Shown here: piece by piece, positions 46,676-58,326 of the stretch
Layout: every line of letters begins with the position of its first letter
Position numbering within the stretch: position 1 is the stretch's first letter
Assembly (NCBI GenBank): GCA_030278955.1
Contig: JAOANR010000003.1
Location: 61,311,628-61,375,627 of the forward strand
From: Hygrophila difformis
Lineage: Eukaryota > Streptophyta > Magnoliopsida > Lamiales > Acanthaceae
Direction: 5' to 3'
Length of the DNA: 64,000 bases
Notes under the pieces: model-generated
Told to the model about the DNA's origin: nothing
What the model saw: the letters and a program-made list of their open reading frames with translations, nothing else
Database searches by the model: none
Made by a program: the position numbers and the translations under genes

Positions 46676-47296
46676 ATGAGTCGCAACACAATTGTCTTTG
46701 TCCTCCTCGCTCTTGCATTCGCCTTCGGTACGATTAGTTTGTTTTCTTCCACAATTCGGCTCTATTCCATTCATTTTCAAATACATTTCAATTGATCTTC
46801 TTTTGCCACTTTTAATTTTTTTTTTTAATTGCATTGGTTGAACCTGTTTAACATATATATAGACACTACAAGAAAAGTACTAATAATTTAGCTACCAAAT
46901 TCGATAGCTAAATCAATAGAAGCTACTAATAGTCGGTAGTTATACTTTTGGGGGCCAACAAGTCTCTACTCTCGTTAGCTATCAAATTCGGTAGGCTAAA
47001 TTATTTTTATTATTTAAATTGATGAACATAAGAGAAAATACATAATTATCTGCAATCAATATAAATCATTGGATCAATATTTTATCTAATGGATGAAATT
47101 TTTTCCAGCACATGCTTCCCCCGGACAGGAACCAACTCGGACAGCAACATGCAGCGAAGTTTATTACGGCGCTTGCACAGTTGCCGGGCTGTGTGAAAAT
47201 ACATGCCGTCGGCGATGGGCCGGGAGGCATCCCAGAACGTCTTGCGAAAGTGGCCCCGGCACATCAGGGACATGTTATTGTTTTCATGATTGTTAA
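46676..47296 (+). CDS. DEFL2, defensin-like secreted peptide, two exons
   Basis: Exon 1 (46676-46727) encodes the signal peptide MSRNTIVFVLLALAFAF and ends in phase 1 at a GTACG donor. Exon 2 (47109-47296), after TTTTTTCCAG, restores the codon and encodes the mature peptide, 79 residues in all. Eight cysteines: C-x7-C-x5-C-x3-C-x12-C-x9-C-x-C-x3-C, ending FHDC-stop. This is a plant defensin-like peptide, expected in the apoplast with four disulfides; its target is unknown. The intron holds a CACTA-like MITE. The 5' half comes from the DEFL3-type locus and the 3' half from the DEFL1-type locus. No lesion is seen, so it is the best candidate for a working gene here. Confidence 0.8.
46864..47007 (+). 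mobile_element. CACTA-type MITE in DEFL2 intron
   Basis: Starts CACTACAAGAAAAGTAC and contains inverted words TTTAGCTACCAAATTCG / CGATAGCTAAAT. The DEFL3 intron has the same unit at about 61789-61934, ending TTTCCTTTAGTG, so the insertion predates the duplication. The right end here is eroded. Confidence 0.55.
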
Positions 47297-50160
47297 GTTA
47301 TTTTCAAGACAAGATGAAGTTGTTTAATAAGTGACAATTATGGCAAGCTACATTTTTCTAATGACAATAAGTGCCCCCGGCGAAAATGCCCCCGGCTGGT
47401 GTGCATTACAGGAATTCCTTATTGATTTTAAATGGTGTGATTCCCATCTTGATTTTTCAGTATAGTTCTCTGAAGTTTATGACTACTAGCTATACATTTT
47501 AAGGCGGAAAATCGTTTTTCCGTACAAGCTAAGATGATGTTCTTTTTCTAATAAGTTTTTTGGTAAACTTCTTTTTCTAATAAGTTGGTACCAATTATGT
47601 TATAGATTTTCAAGCCATTTTTTTGATATATTTATCACAAATATTTCTTAAAGAAACCAGAAGATAAAAAAAAAAAAAACATCCCTTTTTTATAGAAAAA
47701 CTATGGATTCAAATCATAAAAAATTCGAAAATAAAATATAGGGTATTTTTGCTTTAGTTTTACTTATTTTGTTCTTATGAAATTTAAAAAATAAAATTCT
47801 GTTTGATAACATTTTATATTATATTTACACAATAATTATTTTTCTATTTAAATTTATCAAAAATATTTTTAATTTAATTCATAAATAAACAATCCATGAT
47901 CCCGCCCGATGCGTGCTGGGCAATACTCATTTGAACAAATCCAAAGGACTTGTTAAAATAGGATGATGATAATTAGCATTTCTTGAAATAATTGAACCCA
48001 AAATCAGAACTAATTTGTACCAAATTGTGGAATAATAATATCGCGTGGTACGATATAATTTCAGCAAAGTTCAGTACATACTTGCATACAATTTCAACAC
48101 CAAACAACACAAATTTTAGTACATTCACTTAACTCAATCCATAATTCACTATACGAATATCTAATATACAAACATAGTGATTACTAAACCATGTGGAACA
48201 CCCCCTTAATTTACAACCCTCAACTTCTCGAAACAATGAAAAGCAATTCAAACATTTTTTTTTTTTAGGAAAATTTGCCTTTCATATCCATTCAAAATAA
48301 TACAGAGTCAACCAAAAATAAGAAGGCAAAAACAAAAACAAGAAGGCAAAACGCCATCTTATCCGGGCAGAAAGCAACAATCAAACGAAATGTTTTACAT
48401 CATAACCAATGTCGAATCCACCTCACGCATCCGAAGGAAAATTGACACCTTCCTTCTCTGTCTCAACCTAAAGCAGCAGGTAGCAGCATCTCCATCTCTG
48501 CTCCTGCATCGTCAGCAAAAACATGGATCGGCAACCACCACATATTGTACCAGCAGCAACGAGTAGCAACAAAGATATCATAGCCATATTCCATCTGCAG
48601 CAATATGGAGCGGCACCACAGTATATGACACCAGCAGCAGCAAAATGTATAACCCTTATTCCATCGATTATCAAGTTCATAAGACCATTTCAGCCCCTAA
48701 TACCACTTCAACTCCACTTCTCGACTTTACTTCCACCCCTTGCGCCAATTCGAGCCCAGTGATCAGCCTCAGTATTCTGTTCCCTCAATATGTGGTTCAC
48801 TTGAACATCGCCTGCAAAGTTCAAAATGCTCAATATCGGGCCTAGCATATTCCAGTAGGGCCATGGCAGCGAACTCGGCTCTGCCAACCATCTCACTACA
48901 TTGATTGAATCGCACTCGAATATCAGTTTTGGAAGAGGAAATCCCTGATCCCGAACTAATATCTCACACACACGACTTATAGCAGTTAATTCGGCTGCTA
49001 TGGCATCTGCATATCCTATGGAATCCGACAAAACTAATATAGTCTCGCCTTTTTTCATCCCTTATAATCCCTCCCACGCCTGCCTGACCAGGGTTACCAA
49101 ACGACGAACCGTCTGTGTTTATTTTCCACCACCCCTTTTCAGGACGTTCCCAAATTAAACCCATTCGATGAACCCTCTGTCTGCCAGTGCCAATTTGAAA
49201 CAGGCCCTCCGGGAAGCCCATGGCCAGACCTCCTGTTATAAACTTTATTTCCTTAGTTGCTGTCTTCCACCACTTGCAAGCGTGCCTTTTGATTTCCTCC
49301 ACCATCTCCTTAATACTAACCTGTTGTTCCTTGAAGATGATACCATTGCGATGTTTCCATATTGTCCAAATAGCAGCCGCCCCAGAGATCAGCCAAATTC
49401 CCTTCCTGTCATGCTTAAGCTTAACATCCCACCACCACTCGAGTAAACTTTTAGCCCCTCCAGGGACCGCCCAAGCCACTTCAAACCAAGCCACAACTCT
49501 ATACCATACCTGACTGACAATTGCACATTTACAGAAAATATGATCAGACATCTCAGCTTCTATTCCACAGAATGGACATGTCGCATCAGAGGGTTGAAGG
49601 CACCCTCTTTGGACCAGTAAATCCTTCACCGGGAGAGCATTGTTAGCTAGCTTCCATATCAATACCTTCACCTTCATTGGGGACTTGATTTTCCAAAGAC
49701 CTTTCCAAAGCAATTCAAACATTAGTTTCTACACTTATATAATTTCATAAAAAGATATTTTACACACAAAATTATCAATTGAATCACAAAGAAATAGTAA
49801 AATCCGACATAGACATATTATCGAACACCTTATGGGCATATCAACACATATCATATACTTTACAAAACTTTCGAATCGCATTACTCTAATGTCAATCATA
49901 ACACACATATTCAAGCAACATCATCCTCTGATTGTACAAGCCACGAACTCTATTCCAAGATTTCAGCCCACAACTATCCTTAGCCCACGGCTAGAGACAC
50001 GAAATTTACTAATATACATATCTTCTTATATGTTTAATATCATGTGCCTGATGTGTAGAACAACCAAATCCTTATTTATTAGATTAATGGCATCTAAGCA
50101 GACCGATTCCATAGTCTGCTTATCCATCCAGCGGAAGGGACGGTTTTTGCAAGGTTAAAT
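47008..50160 (+). repeat. Segmental duplication block 1, copy 2
   Basis: Matches 12402-14395. It contains the DEFL2 mature exon and a LINE insertion not present in copy 1. Confidence 0.9.
48257..49706 (-). pseudogene. 5'-truncated LINE: zf-RVT and RNase H, with TSD
   Basis: AAAGCAATTCAAACATT flanks both ends (48240-48256 and 49707-49723), and a T run at 48255-48266 is the poly-A tail. Minus strand encodes the zf-RVT zinc region (CPFCGIEAEMSDHIFCKC, about 49570) and RNase H (INTDGSSFGNPGQAGVGG, about 49110; IFECDSINVVRWL; VNHILREQNTEADHWAR). A frameshift near 49050 separates RNase H halves. Endonuclease and most RT are missing, so it was dead on arrival. The empty site is at 13506-13523. Confidence 0.92.
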
Positions 50161-50220
50161 TTTAAATTTTAATATAATCCTCAACATTATTACATATCCT
50201 TGTCGAAATAATTGATACGA

Positions 50221-50331
50221 AGTATTTTTTTTAGGTGAATAACGGGTATCCTCTAATTTTATTGGACCCAAAACTAATTCCCCGAGGATCGGTGGCCATT
50301 CAATGGTTACTTTTCCGAAAGCAGAATTATT
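50221..50331 (-). mobile_element. SINE fragment
   Basis: T-rich start, then AACGGGTATCC, TTGGACCCAAAACTAATTCC and GAAAGCAGAATT, matching the tail half of the SINE at 44195. The tRNA-like head is missing. Confidence 0.55.
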
Positions 50332-50337
50332 GAAATA

Positions 50338-50527
50338 CTCCCTCCGTCCCACTCCAAGTGTCTTGTTACTGTTGGGCACGGGAATTAAGGTAGAGTTGGT
50401 TTGTGAGTATATGGTGGGGTCCACATAGTTGTTGGAGGGGAAAATTATTTCTATTTATAGAAAGAAGACATTTGTAATGGGACATCCAAAAATAGTAAGT
50501 AGGACATTTGGAATGGGACGGAGGGAG
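50338..50527. mobile_element. Stowaway-type MITE, copy 1
   Basis: CTCCCTCCGTCCC at one end, GGGACGGAGGGAG at the other, TA on both sides: Stowaway (Tc1/mariner) signature. Near-identical to 62446-62632. Confidence 0.92.
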
Positions 50528-51021
50528 TAATTGTTATTGAAGTATATAGGCATAAACACTTGTAATTTAACCACAATAGGTCTCACTCAATTTCATTTGT
50601 TTTACACTTTTACTTTCTTGTCAGCACAGCGTCCATGCCATATAATCTACAGCCAGAAGAAAAGAGCGCATCTTGTTTTTCCAAAAGGAAAAATTTGTGT
50701 CATCGAGCATCGGGGGCCTGGTGATTGACCATGCTTGGTTCATCTTGCTATGTGGATCTTTCTCGCAAGAAAGTGGCTCTGATACCACTTGTTGGGTCCA
50801 CGTATCTAGCAAGTTATGTACTTAATGCCGAAGTTCATTGTCAGTGTTGTAACACAAACAATGAACACACAGATTATGATACCAAAATATCAAGCACAGC
50901 AGAATAAATAAATGCGCATAAAGTAAGTACGAGACATAAGGAATTGTTAACCTAGTTCGGCCTTCGGCCTACGTCCGAGGGATACCAATTCCTGAGGTGA
51001 TTTTACTATGTGTTGAACTTA

Positions 51022-52832
51022 GGAAAAATAACCCAAATGATCCAAGTTTGCCTCGTTTCTCTATTGGCCCATTAAAATATCGATTAGCCTAATCACCCCT
51101 CTATATTCGCTAATATTCGCCAAATTAATCCCAAGCCTCTTTAATCACATTTAATCGCTGATGTGGACAGAGGTTTAGTAAGGTCAACAGCTTGACCCAA
51201 GTGAGAGGCTGATTTGGCAGGAGTGGACGCCATTTTGGGGAAAGACCCCTTCCGACTCCAATTACCCAATTCGAAACCCCTAATTCCCAAATCCAAACCA
51301 ATTCTCTCTCTCCTTCAACCCCGATCCATAATTCCAGTAGGAACACTATCCAGCTTCAGCGTATGTCACGTTGGAGTTCACGAAGAAGAAAAACGACTTC
51401 ACCGTGAAGAGCGCCGGCGATCTCGTGAAGCTGAAGACGAGAATCATAACCGCCACGATCGACGGAACTCTGCTCGACGAGGATCTGCTGGCGGTCTACA
51501 AACTCGACACGGTTCTCCTTCTGCCGGAGCTTTCCATGAAGGTGCCTAAGGATCTGGTTCAGATGGAGGCGCCAGCGCCGGCTCCGAAGTTGGCGAAGCT
51601 TAAGAACAGATCGAACAAGGGGAAGAGCGCAAAAGGTGGAGGGGATGACGCCGAAAGTCCAGGGCCCGCCAGAGACGATGGCGCCGTGGCGTACGCGGAG
51701 ACGTCGCCCAACGGCGGAGGAAGAGTTGCCCGCGGCGGCACTGTGAATGTGCTCTTCAGTTTAATTTGGCCTTTGTCATTTTTGCGTGGATTTCTTAATT
51801 TTTATTTTTGGAATTTGTGGTGTGTTTTTTCTCTTAAATTTTTTTTTGCGGAACTTTTTCTCTTAAATTGTTAACACATTATGGTTTTTTTTATTTATTT
51901 TTACTTTTATTATTTGGAGTTGTGTTCTGTAATACATATATACTTCTACCTCCATTCTCATTTAGGTGCTCTATTTGCATAGTAGTAACTATTTATTGAA
52001 TAACTTTGATCTAATTTTTAACATAATTCTATAAGATAAAATATAGTCAAATGCGATATTGTTAGATTCGTCTAATCATTTAGTTTTAGAATATCAAATT
52101 TTTATAATTTTACTTATATACAATTTGAGTTATAAATATTTAAAAATGTGTATTGGACTGCGTGAAATGCAGAAGTGGATCACTTATATGAGAACAGATG
52201 AAGTATATATATATAGTTCAACCAATATATATAAATATTATATTATTTATATACATTGGGTCTGTTATGCACACGGAGCTTTAGTTGCAGGCTGAAGAGC
52301 TGTAACTGTCAGTTTTATTTAATTATTTGGTATAACTAGCTGTAGTTGTCATAAAATTCTTAAAATGACATAAAAGGATAAATATTTTATGTAGACTATT
52401 GGGTAATTGAGTAGGTCATTGAGTTAAATAGACTATTCAGGTAGCTTTTATTTGTAGAGTTTTAAATTGTAACGACAACCCTCAAAAGCTAGTATACAGA
52501 CAGAGCTACAATTTTAATATAAATCAAAAACTATCAAAAGCTTTCAAAAGTGGCGTGCAGAAAAGGCCCATTTTGAAAATTTGTAAACCCATGTGTCCGG
52601 TCCACCCGTGCCAAATCACCCGGTCCACTCATGCCACATCAGCCTCTCACTTGGGTCAAGCTTTTGACCTTACTAAACCTCTGTCCATGTCAGCGATTAA
52701 ATGTGATTCAGGAGGCTTGGGATTAAATTGGCAAAGATTAGTGAATATGGAGGAGTGATTAGGCTAAATGGTATTTTAATGGACCAATAAAGAAACGAGG
52801 AAAACTTAATAGATCATTTGGGTTATTTTTCC
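51022..52832. mobile_element. Pack-MULE carrying a FLA gene fragment
   Basis: Terminal inverted repeats of about 210 bp (51022-51230 and about 52610-52832) start GGAAAAATAACCCAAATGATC-like. A perfect 10-bp duplication GTTGAACTTA lies outside both (51012-51021 and 52833-52842). No transposase is inside; instead there is a GC-rich host exon fragment. This is the definition of a Pack-MULE. Confidence 0.88.
51362..51780 (+). pseudogene. Captured fragment of a fasciclin-like arabinogalactan protein gene
   Basis: The frame from 51362 reads YVTLEFTKKKNDFTV, then LVKLKTRIITATIDGTLLDE, LLAVYKLDTVLL and APAPAPKLAK, closely resembling the C-terminal part of a FAS1 domain and the following AP-rich AGP linker of plant FLA proteins. 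These are GPI-anchored cell-wall adhesion proteins. The FAS1 N-terminus and the signal peptide are missing, and the frame runs into non-FLA sequence after about 51750. Local GC content is much higher than the surroundings, as expected for an exon. Whether it is transcribed from the MULE ends is unknown. Confidence 0.7.
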
Positions 52833-53494
52833 GTTGAACTTATGGCAAACAACCACACAACAGTAAAGTATTGAGTACGCCTTCACTCCAATCGCCAAGC
52901 GGATAGTTGTAGTGACCAAAACTATCACCAGCTTTGGTATATGTCTCTACCACTTACTTCAACTCCCCAAAGAAAATCGTCTTTTAGTTTCCCTTGCCGA
53001 AACCTTTGAAGCAACCCCTCCAAGTATTGTAGATGTAACAAGTGCACGGATAGGTAAACAGCCTTGGACAATATCTTTAAGTGCTTTACTAAATACCTAA
53101 AGAATCACGAACACGATCTCAACGAAAGTTAGTCCAAGGATTCTTGATCTTGCAGCAAACAAGAATCTCTCGAATAGAGGCTGCAATATCAAGGAAGATT
53201 TTCACTCAATGTACTTGATAATGGTCAAAATTGACCATTATTTTCAATTTATTTCCGTGTCTAAACACGGGCATTTGATTGCATTCCGGTCTTTTTTAAA
53301 TAAGAAAGCAGTTGAGTTTGACAGATATATGCAAATTTGTAAAAATAATAAGCTGGTATGAAAAATACATAAATATGTAATTTTATTACACATCTGTGTT
53401 AGAAAAATCCAAAAACATGAGAAAAAAAAAAGAAAAGAAAAAGGAATAAAAAGATGGGAAAAGAAATGAAAAACCCACAAAAATAAGCAAGATC

Positions 53495-53875
53495 ATGACG
53501 ACGCTAAGCATGGCTCACGTCGTAAGTGATGGCTAGCGTCGTAAGGCTCACAGATACAAAGGACTCAACTATGAAGACCGACGACGCCAACCATGAACGA
53601 CGCTAGACTGGGATCACGTCGTACACAGGTGGCTAGCGTCGTAAACAACACTTAAGGAAGAATTCAGCAAATGAAGAGGGTTACGACGTGATCTGAGCTT
53701 CACGTCGTAACAAGGTTCACATCGTACATCAAGGATCGCGTCGTAAGTTGTCCAGCTAGAGACAAGCTGTGTTGCCGAGTTGGAGGCTTACGACGTGAGA
53801 CAAGGCTCACGTCGTAGAAGAGGATAATGTCGTGCATGGTCTTTGGCGTCGTAACCAGTGTTCCACGTCGTCAAA
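53495..53875. repeat. Inverted-repeat array 1 of the solo LTR
   Basis: Words GCGTCGTAAG / TTACGACGTGA and variants in both orientations, located upstream of the TATA box exactly where element C has its TCGCGG array. Confidence 0.85.
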
Positions 53876-53901
53876 AGGCCAGAATTCAAATTCAGACCAG
53901 A

Positions 53902-53937
53902 TGGGCCCATGGGCCTAGGGTTCTCACCTATATATAG
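53902..53937 (+). promoter_or_regulatory. Core promoter of the solo LTR
   Basis: GGGCCCATGGGCC, CTAGGGTTCTC and TATATATAG in the same order as in element C. Confidence 0.55.
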
Positions 53938-54571
53938 AGGTGTTGACTCCCAGGTCTTGTCACTTCATACATTCAAAAATTCTTGAAGGCAGAACAAGGA
54001 GTTCTTGAGAGTAGTGTAGAGATAGATAGTTAGTTAGGTTTTATTTTTTGTATTATTTACATTTCATGCTTGTAGTTAGCTTTTATTTAGCATAGATTAG
54101 TGGTTAATTTGTGTTTCCAGTTAAGTGTAGCCATTTTCATACCATTTTCAGTCTTGTTTTTAGGGTTTGAAATACCCAACTAATGGGTATTATCAAACCA
54201 TTTTTATACAAATGGGAGGTTAATCACAAAAAGAGTCCCAAATCATGAAATAAAAATGGTTCCATGGATTATATTGCTTTATCTTAATTTCTTGACCACT
54301 TGGTCATTTTATTTTTGTTCACAGTGTGGGTTTCTTGTTTTTCTTTCATTTTGGGTTGAGACAATGCATAGTTGTGTGTTTAAAAACCCTAACCTAGATA
54401 TTCGGTTCATTAATGTCTGCTGTTAGCTTAGATTTATTTTGGCCTATGTTTTGTTAGCTTAAAATCCCTTTTCTGTCTTGTTATTTTGCATTGGTAAACC
54501 CTATAATCTGGAATGGTGTTAAAAATCATATGAAAATGCATGACTTAGCCATTTTTGGCATTCTGAAGTAG

Positions 54572-55282
54572 GTTACGACGCTAACTGCCCTGCGACGCTA
54601 GCCACGTTAGCGTCGTAGGATATGTTAGGGTCGTACCAACCTCAGGATATGTATATTTGTTTTACAACGTGACTCTCACGTCGTGGCCCCAGGGCCACGA
54701 TGTAATTTCTTTACTCTCACGTCGTGAGACCCAAAATACTTATAATTTTCACAAAAAACCACCTACGATGCTAGACTCACGACGTGATCCTAGGATCACG
54801 TCGTAATTTAATGTTTGGCGTCTTACCCCCAAATTCACAAACACTTCTGAACAATTCCACCTACGACGCTAAACTCACGACGTGATCCTAGGATCACGTC
54901 GTAATTTAATGTCTAGCGTCGTACTTCCTTATTTTCAAAAATTTATAAGTTTTGTCCCTACGACGCTAGACTCACGACGTGATCCTAGGATCACGTCGTA
55001 ATTTCTCAGCCTAGCGTCGTAGCTTTTCAAACTTCCAACCTGCTTGCATGACCAACCCTACGACGTGAACCCTGTATCACGTCGTAAAAATTGGTTAGCT
55101 TCGTACATAACACCTTTTATTCCAAAAATACTTAAAAATACCTTCACCCACCCATGACGACGCTAACCTCACGACATGATCCTGCCATTTATGACGCTAA
55201 ACAGAAATTACGACGTGATCCTAGGATCACGTCGTAATTTCTAGGATCACGTCGTAATTTCTGTTTAGCGTCGTAAATGGCA
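54572..55282. repeat. Inverted-repeat array 2 of the solo LTR
   Basis: Four exact copies of a 26-bp palindrome with half-site ACGACGTGATCCT (54779, 54877, 54974, 55209), most enclosed by an outer pair CTACGACGCTA / TAGCGTCGTA. The last unit (55183-55282) is a hairpin with arms of about 42 bases. Position matches array 2 in element C. Confidence 0.9.
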
Positions 55283-57778
55283 TCCCATGCCAGAATTTTT
55301 ATTTCTCCATTTTTCTTCACTTAATTGATTGGACCCTTAAGTCATTAATTAATGATCATGATTAGCAATAATTAAGATCGATGATTATACTGATTAAAGG
55401 AATTTTGTTCAATTTTCATTAAAAGAATTTTCTATAAATCAAACTTTAATGCCTTAAGCGTATAATCTGGACTGTAATTAATTATGGTATGAAGGATTAT
55501 TTAAGGCATTATTTATGGAATTAATTCCATAACCTTGCATGAGAAACCAATGTCTCTCACACAAGATGACTCTTCTTCTTTTATTTTATTTTGATCTATT
55601 TTTGGTCTTTTTCATGTTGTATGCAACGAGTAGTAAGAAATATCACAGACTAATGTTGGCGGATATTCCCATCTGGATAATTAGCTCGTGGTCTGTGTAT
55701 TAATTACTATTCGTTATTTTGCATGGTCCGGATAGTGGTCGGTGGAAGCCTTGGCAGTTGGTCCATCCGGGACTTATAATAGCTGCTCAGCTGACTCTTG
55801 TTCGGATACAGTTTTATTTTCCTTATCTTAATTTCTAACCAGAATTCCAATCTGTAGTGAAGACCAGTCGATTTCTGTCAAAATTATCTGATGATCATTA
55901 CAGAAAAGAAACATGTAGGTTTTATCCGATTTCACAGACAGTAGATACCCAACTGGTAGCGACACTGCCAACTGTCTAAAATCGTTCCACATAAATGGAT
56001 AGGGTATTAGACCACAGATAACTGCAATCCAATACAACCTAATCATTTTGCCACCTTTTCAGCCAAAATTCTTCTCACCTCCAGCTATTTCATCTCTGTG
56101 TTTCGCATTCTGTCTAAACCCATCTTATATTTTGGGTTAATTTGATTTTACACTTTCTTATAAATTTATGCATAATAATATTATGTAAATACTGTGGTCT
56201 TAATATTTTGGATCATTCCCTTGGACATAGAAGTCTCGATTTAAAACAGATGTCTCACAATAAATTTCCAACAAAAATTCCTTTATAAAATCCAGATCTG
56301 AGCAAGGGATAAATTCCACAGTTATGACTAATTCATATTCGATCGAGGGTTGATTTTGGGAAATTAGAAGCAGAATCAGCGATTAGGTCTCGTCTAGACT
56401 GAAAGGGTCTGTGTTCTTATTGAGAGTCTAGTACCTGTTTAGGGAATGATTTTCAAATCCTTTATTTTCCAAAATTGTTGTTTGTTGGGAATCTTATATT
56501 AAATATTGCACTAAGTCAGAATCCACTTGGATTCCGATGAGGTGTGATAGATAATACTAGAGGAACAATATGCGGACCTTGGTTATTTTCTAAGGTAGGG
56601 TTGAGTATTCTTTCAACTGCTGTCCTCTTCTGCCAAAACCTACTTTTGAGTCCTGAGTGAGTGCATCCAGAACGAACTAATTATTTAGTTTGTTTCATTA
56701 GTTTGTATCTCATAACCACCCGGAAGGAAGTGAACATTGCGAGCAGTTCACCGAGATCCGGGAATTCTTGATCCACATCCGGTCATCTTGATTGGGGACT
56801 CTCTTATACTACCAGGGTAACGATTTTTAAAACTTCCGAGTGATGAGATTTTAAATGCTTTCTTTATTCCTTTCTGTACCGCTTTTTTTTTAAATGCTTT
56901 CTATAGAGGTCACTCGGATGTGTTGAGAGAGGTTCTAACTGTCTCTAGATTAGAATCTTTGGATGTGACATGGGGGAATGATAGGAGTACTTGGCACTTC
57001 AACTAATGATGTGTTAGGTATTGCTTGTCCACCACAAATAAATGACACACCTCCTGTAGGGGGCAGCAGTTAGGAATCTTTGGTATCTTAGAATTTCCTG
57101 TCTTAAGAGCATGTAAACTCTTACTATAAGTATCTGTCTGTTAAAGGAACATAGTACAGAGAACATGAGAGTTAGCTATCTGACAGGATTATCCCGAACA
57201 AAGATCTGAGTAACAAAATGGATGTTTAGTTGTGTTTCATTTGAATCTTGTCCAATCTTTATTATTTTCTCCCCGTCCCTTCTGTCATGTTTAAATCTGC
57301 TTTCTAGAAATAGTTTAATATAATTTATCTGCTTTTCTTAGGTTAAATTTATCTGCTTTCTTGAATAATTTCAATCCGCTTTGTAGAATAAATCTTATTA
57401 GCTTTCATAGCTTAGTTTAAATTATGTCAAGTAGTTGATAGTTTTCAAGCCATAACTGATTCGAGCAATACGAGTGGAAAATCTTATAAAATGGCGTGGG
57501 ACCTGCTTCTATCGCATATCCTCCAGTGAACGATCCGGTCTTACTATAAATTACTGCAATTTTTGACACCGTGCGCTTTCGGGCCACAGTTTTTTAACAC
57601 GAGTAATAAAACGTGACAACCTATAAATATATCCCTAATCCAAACTCCATCATCATAAATTGGTTTCATTAAATAAAATTAAACCGGGATTATTTTTCTA
57701 TCGAAAATACTCGTGTGGGAAATTTTCAAAAGTTTCAGTACTCTGGATGCTTGGAAAGAATTTCAGAGAGCTTGAACA

Positions 57779-58326
57779 ATCATCGAAAGGTTGTGCTCGG
57801 CTTTAATGTTTAATAACCTAGCAATTGTTGACAGCAAGGTCATTTTCTTGCACCCGGGCCACAGATCCTTGTCTGCCGCCGCCAACATACGGAAGAATAA
57901 GCTCTCTTGTGGGTTAGGTTCTTCCGGTGGCCTAGGTTCCTCACCCTGATCTGGTGGTGTTGTTTCGGGAATACCAATTCCCATTCCATCGCACACCATT
58001 TGTATGTAATCATTTTCCTGTGCAGACACTGAAGAGCTGCCCGCATCGGTATCGTAGTACCGTGTAAATTGGTGTGGCTCTCCATGACACGTCCACCTTT
58101 CGTAGTTGTGGACAAATCCATTGCAGTGTAGATGATACTTGATGTCATCATCGGGTAGGTAACATTTATTCCTACACTGCCTACACGGACACCTAAGTTT
58201 TCCTTGGGACCTATCGACATTTGAGTTTCCATGAGACATACGTATGAACGATTCAACTCCAGCTTTAAATTCTGATGTAAGTACTCCAACTTCCCGACGG
58301 GAGCGGTACATCCAACTACGGTCCAT
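57779..58326 (-). pseudogene. CACTA transposase N-terminus (transposase-associated domain)
   Basis: From the ATG at 58326 leftwards: DRSWMYRSRREVG, FIRMSHGNSN, LRCPCRQCRNKCYL, YHLHCNGFVHNYERWTCHGE. This is the Cys-rich transposase-associated domain at the start of TNP2-like CACTA transposases (PF13963, by recall). The frame continues through LWPGCKKMTLLSTIARLLNI and KAEHNLS, where TNP2 proteins have a matching block, and is then cut by the copia D LTR at about 57779. The catalytic part is gone. The 5' terminus of the element is at 59848. Confidence 0.82.

Larger units (their letters stand above)
46079..46990 (+). repeat. Segmental duplication block 2 (pairs with 61183-61934)
   Basis: Promoter, signal-peptide exon and intron of DEFL2 match those of DEFL3 at 61183-61934. 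The match ends in the intron, where similarity to block 1 (12402) takes over. Confidence 0.85.
53216..57737 (+). mobile_element. Giant solo LTR (4.5 kb), sister family of element C
   Basis: Starts TGATAATGG, ends AAAGTTTCA, flanked by GTACT (53211-53215 and 57738-57742). Much of it aligns with the element C LTR (start hairpin, AGGGTTTGAAATACCC region, GGTCCGGATAGTGGTCGGTGG, GACACCGTGCGCTTTCGGG). The two array segments use a different word, and the 303-bp end extension is absent. A complete element probably lost its interior by LTR recombination. Confidence 0.9.
50621..57778 (-). mobile_element. Copia relic D: gag start, primer site and interrupted 5' LTR
   Basis: Minus strand has a gag start (PPMLDDTNFSFWKNKMRSF, same family as the element at 1-2586), a primer site TGGTATCAGAGC (50776-50787) and an LTR that begins TGTTGGGTCC at 50790 on the plus strand. 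The LTR is interrupted by a Pack-MULE (51022-52832) and a giant solo LTR (53216-57737); removing both gives about 650 bp ending GCTTGAACA at 57778. Beyond that is CACTA sequence. The rest of the copia element is deleted. The LTR end at 57778 is inferred from the TGTT/AACA rule and the CACTA frame. Confidence 0.65.
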
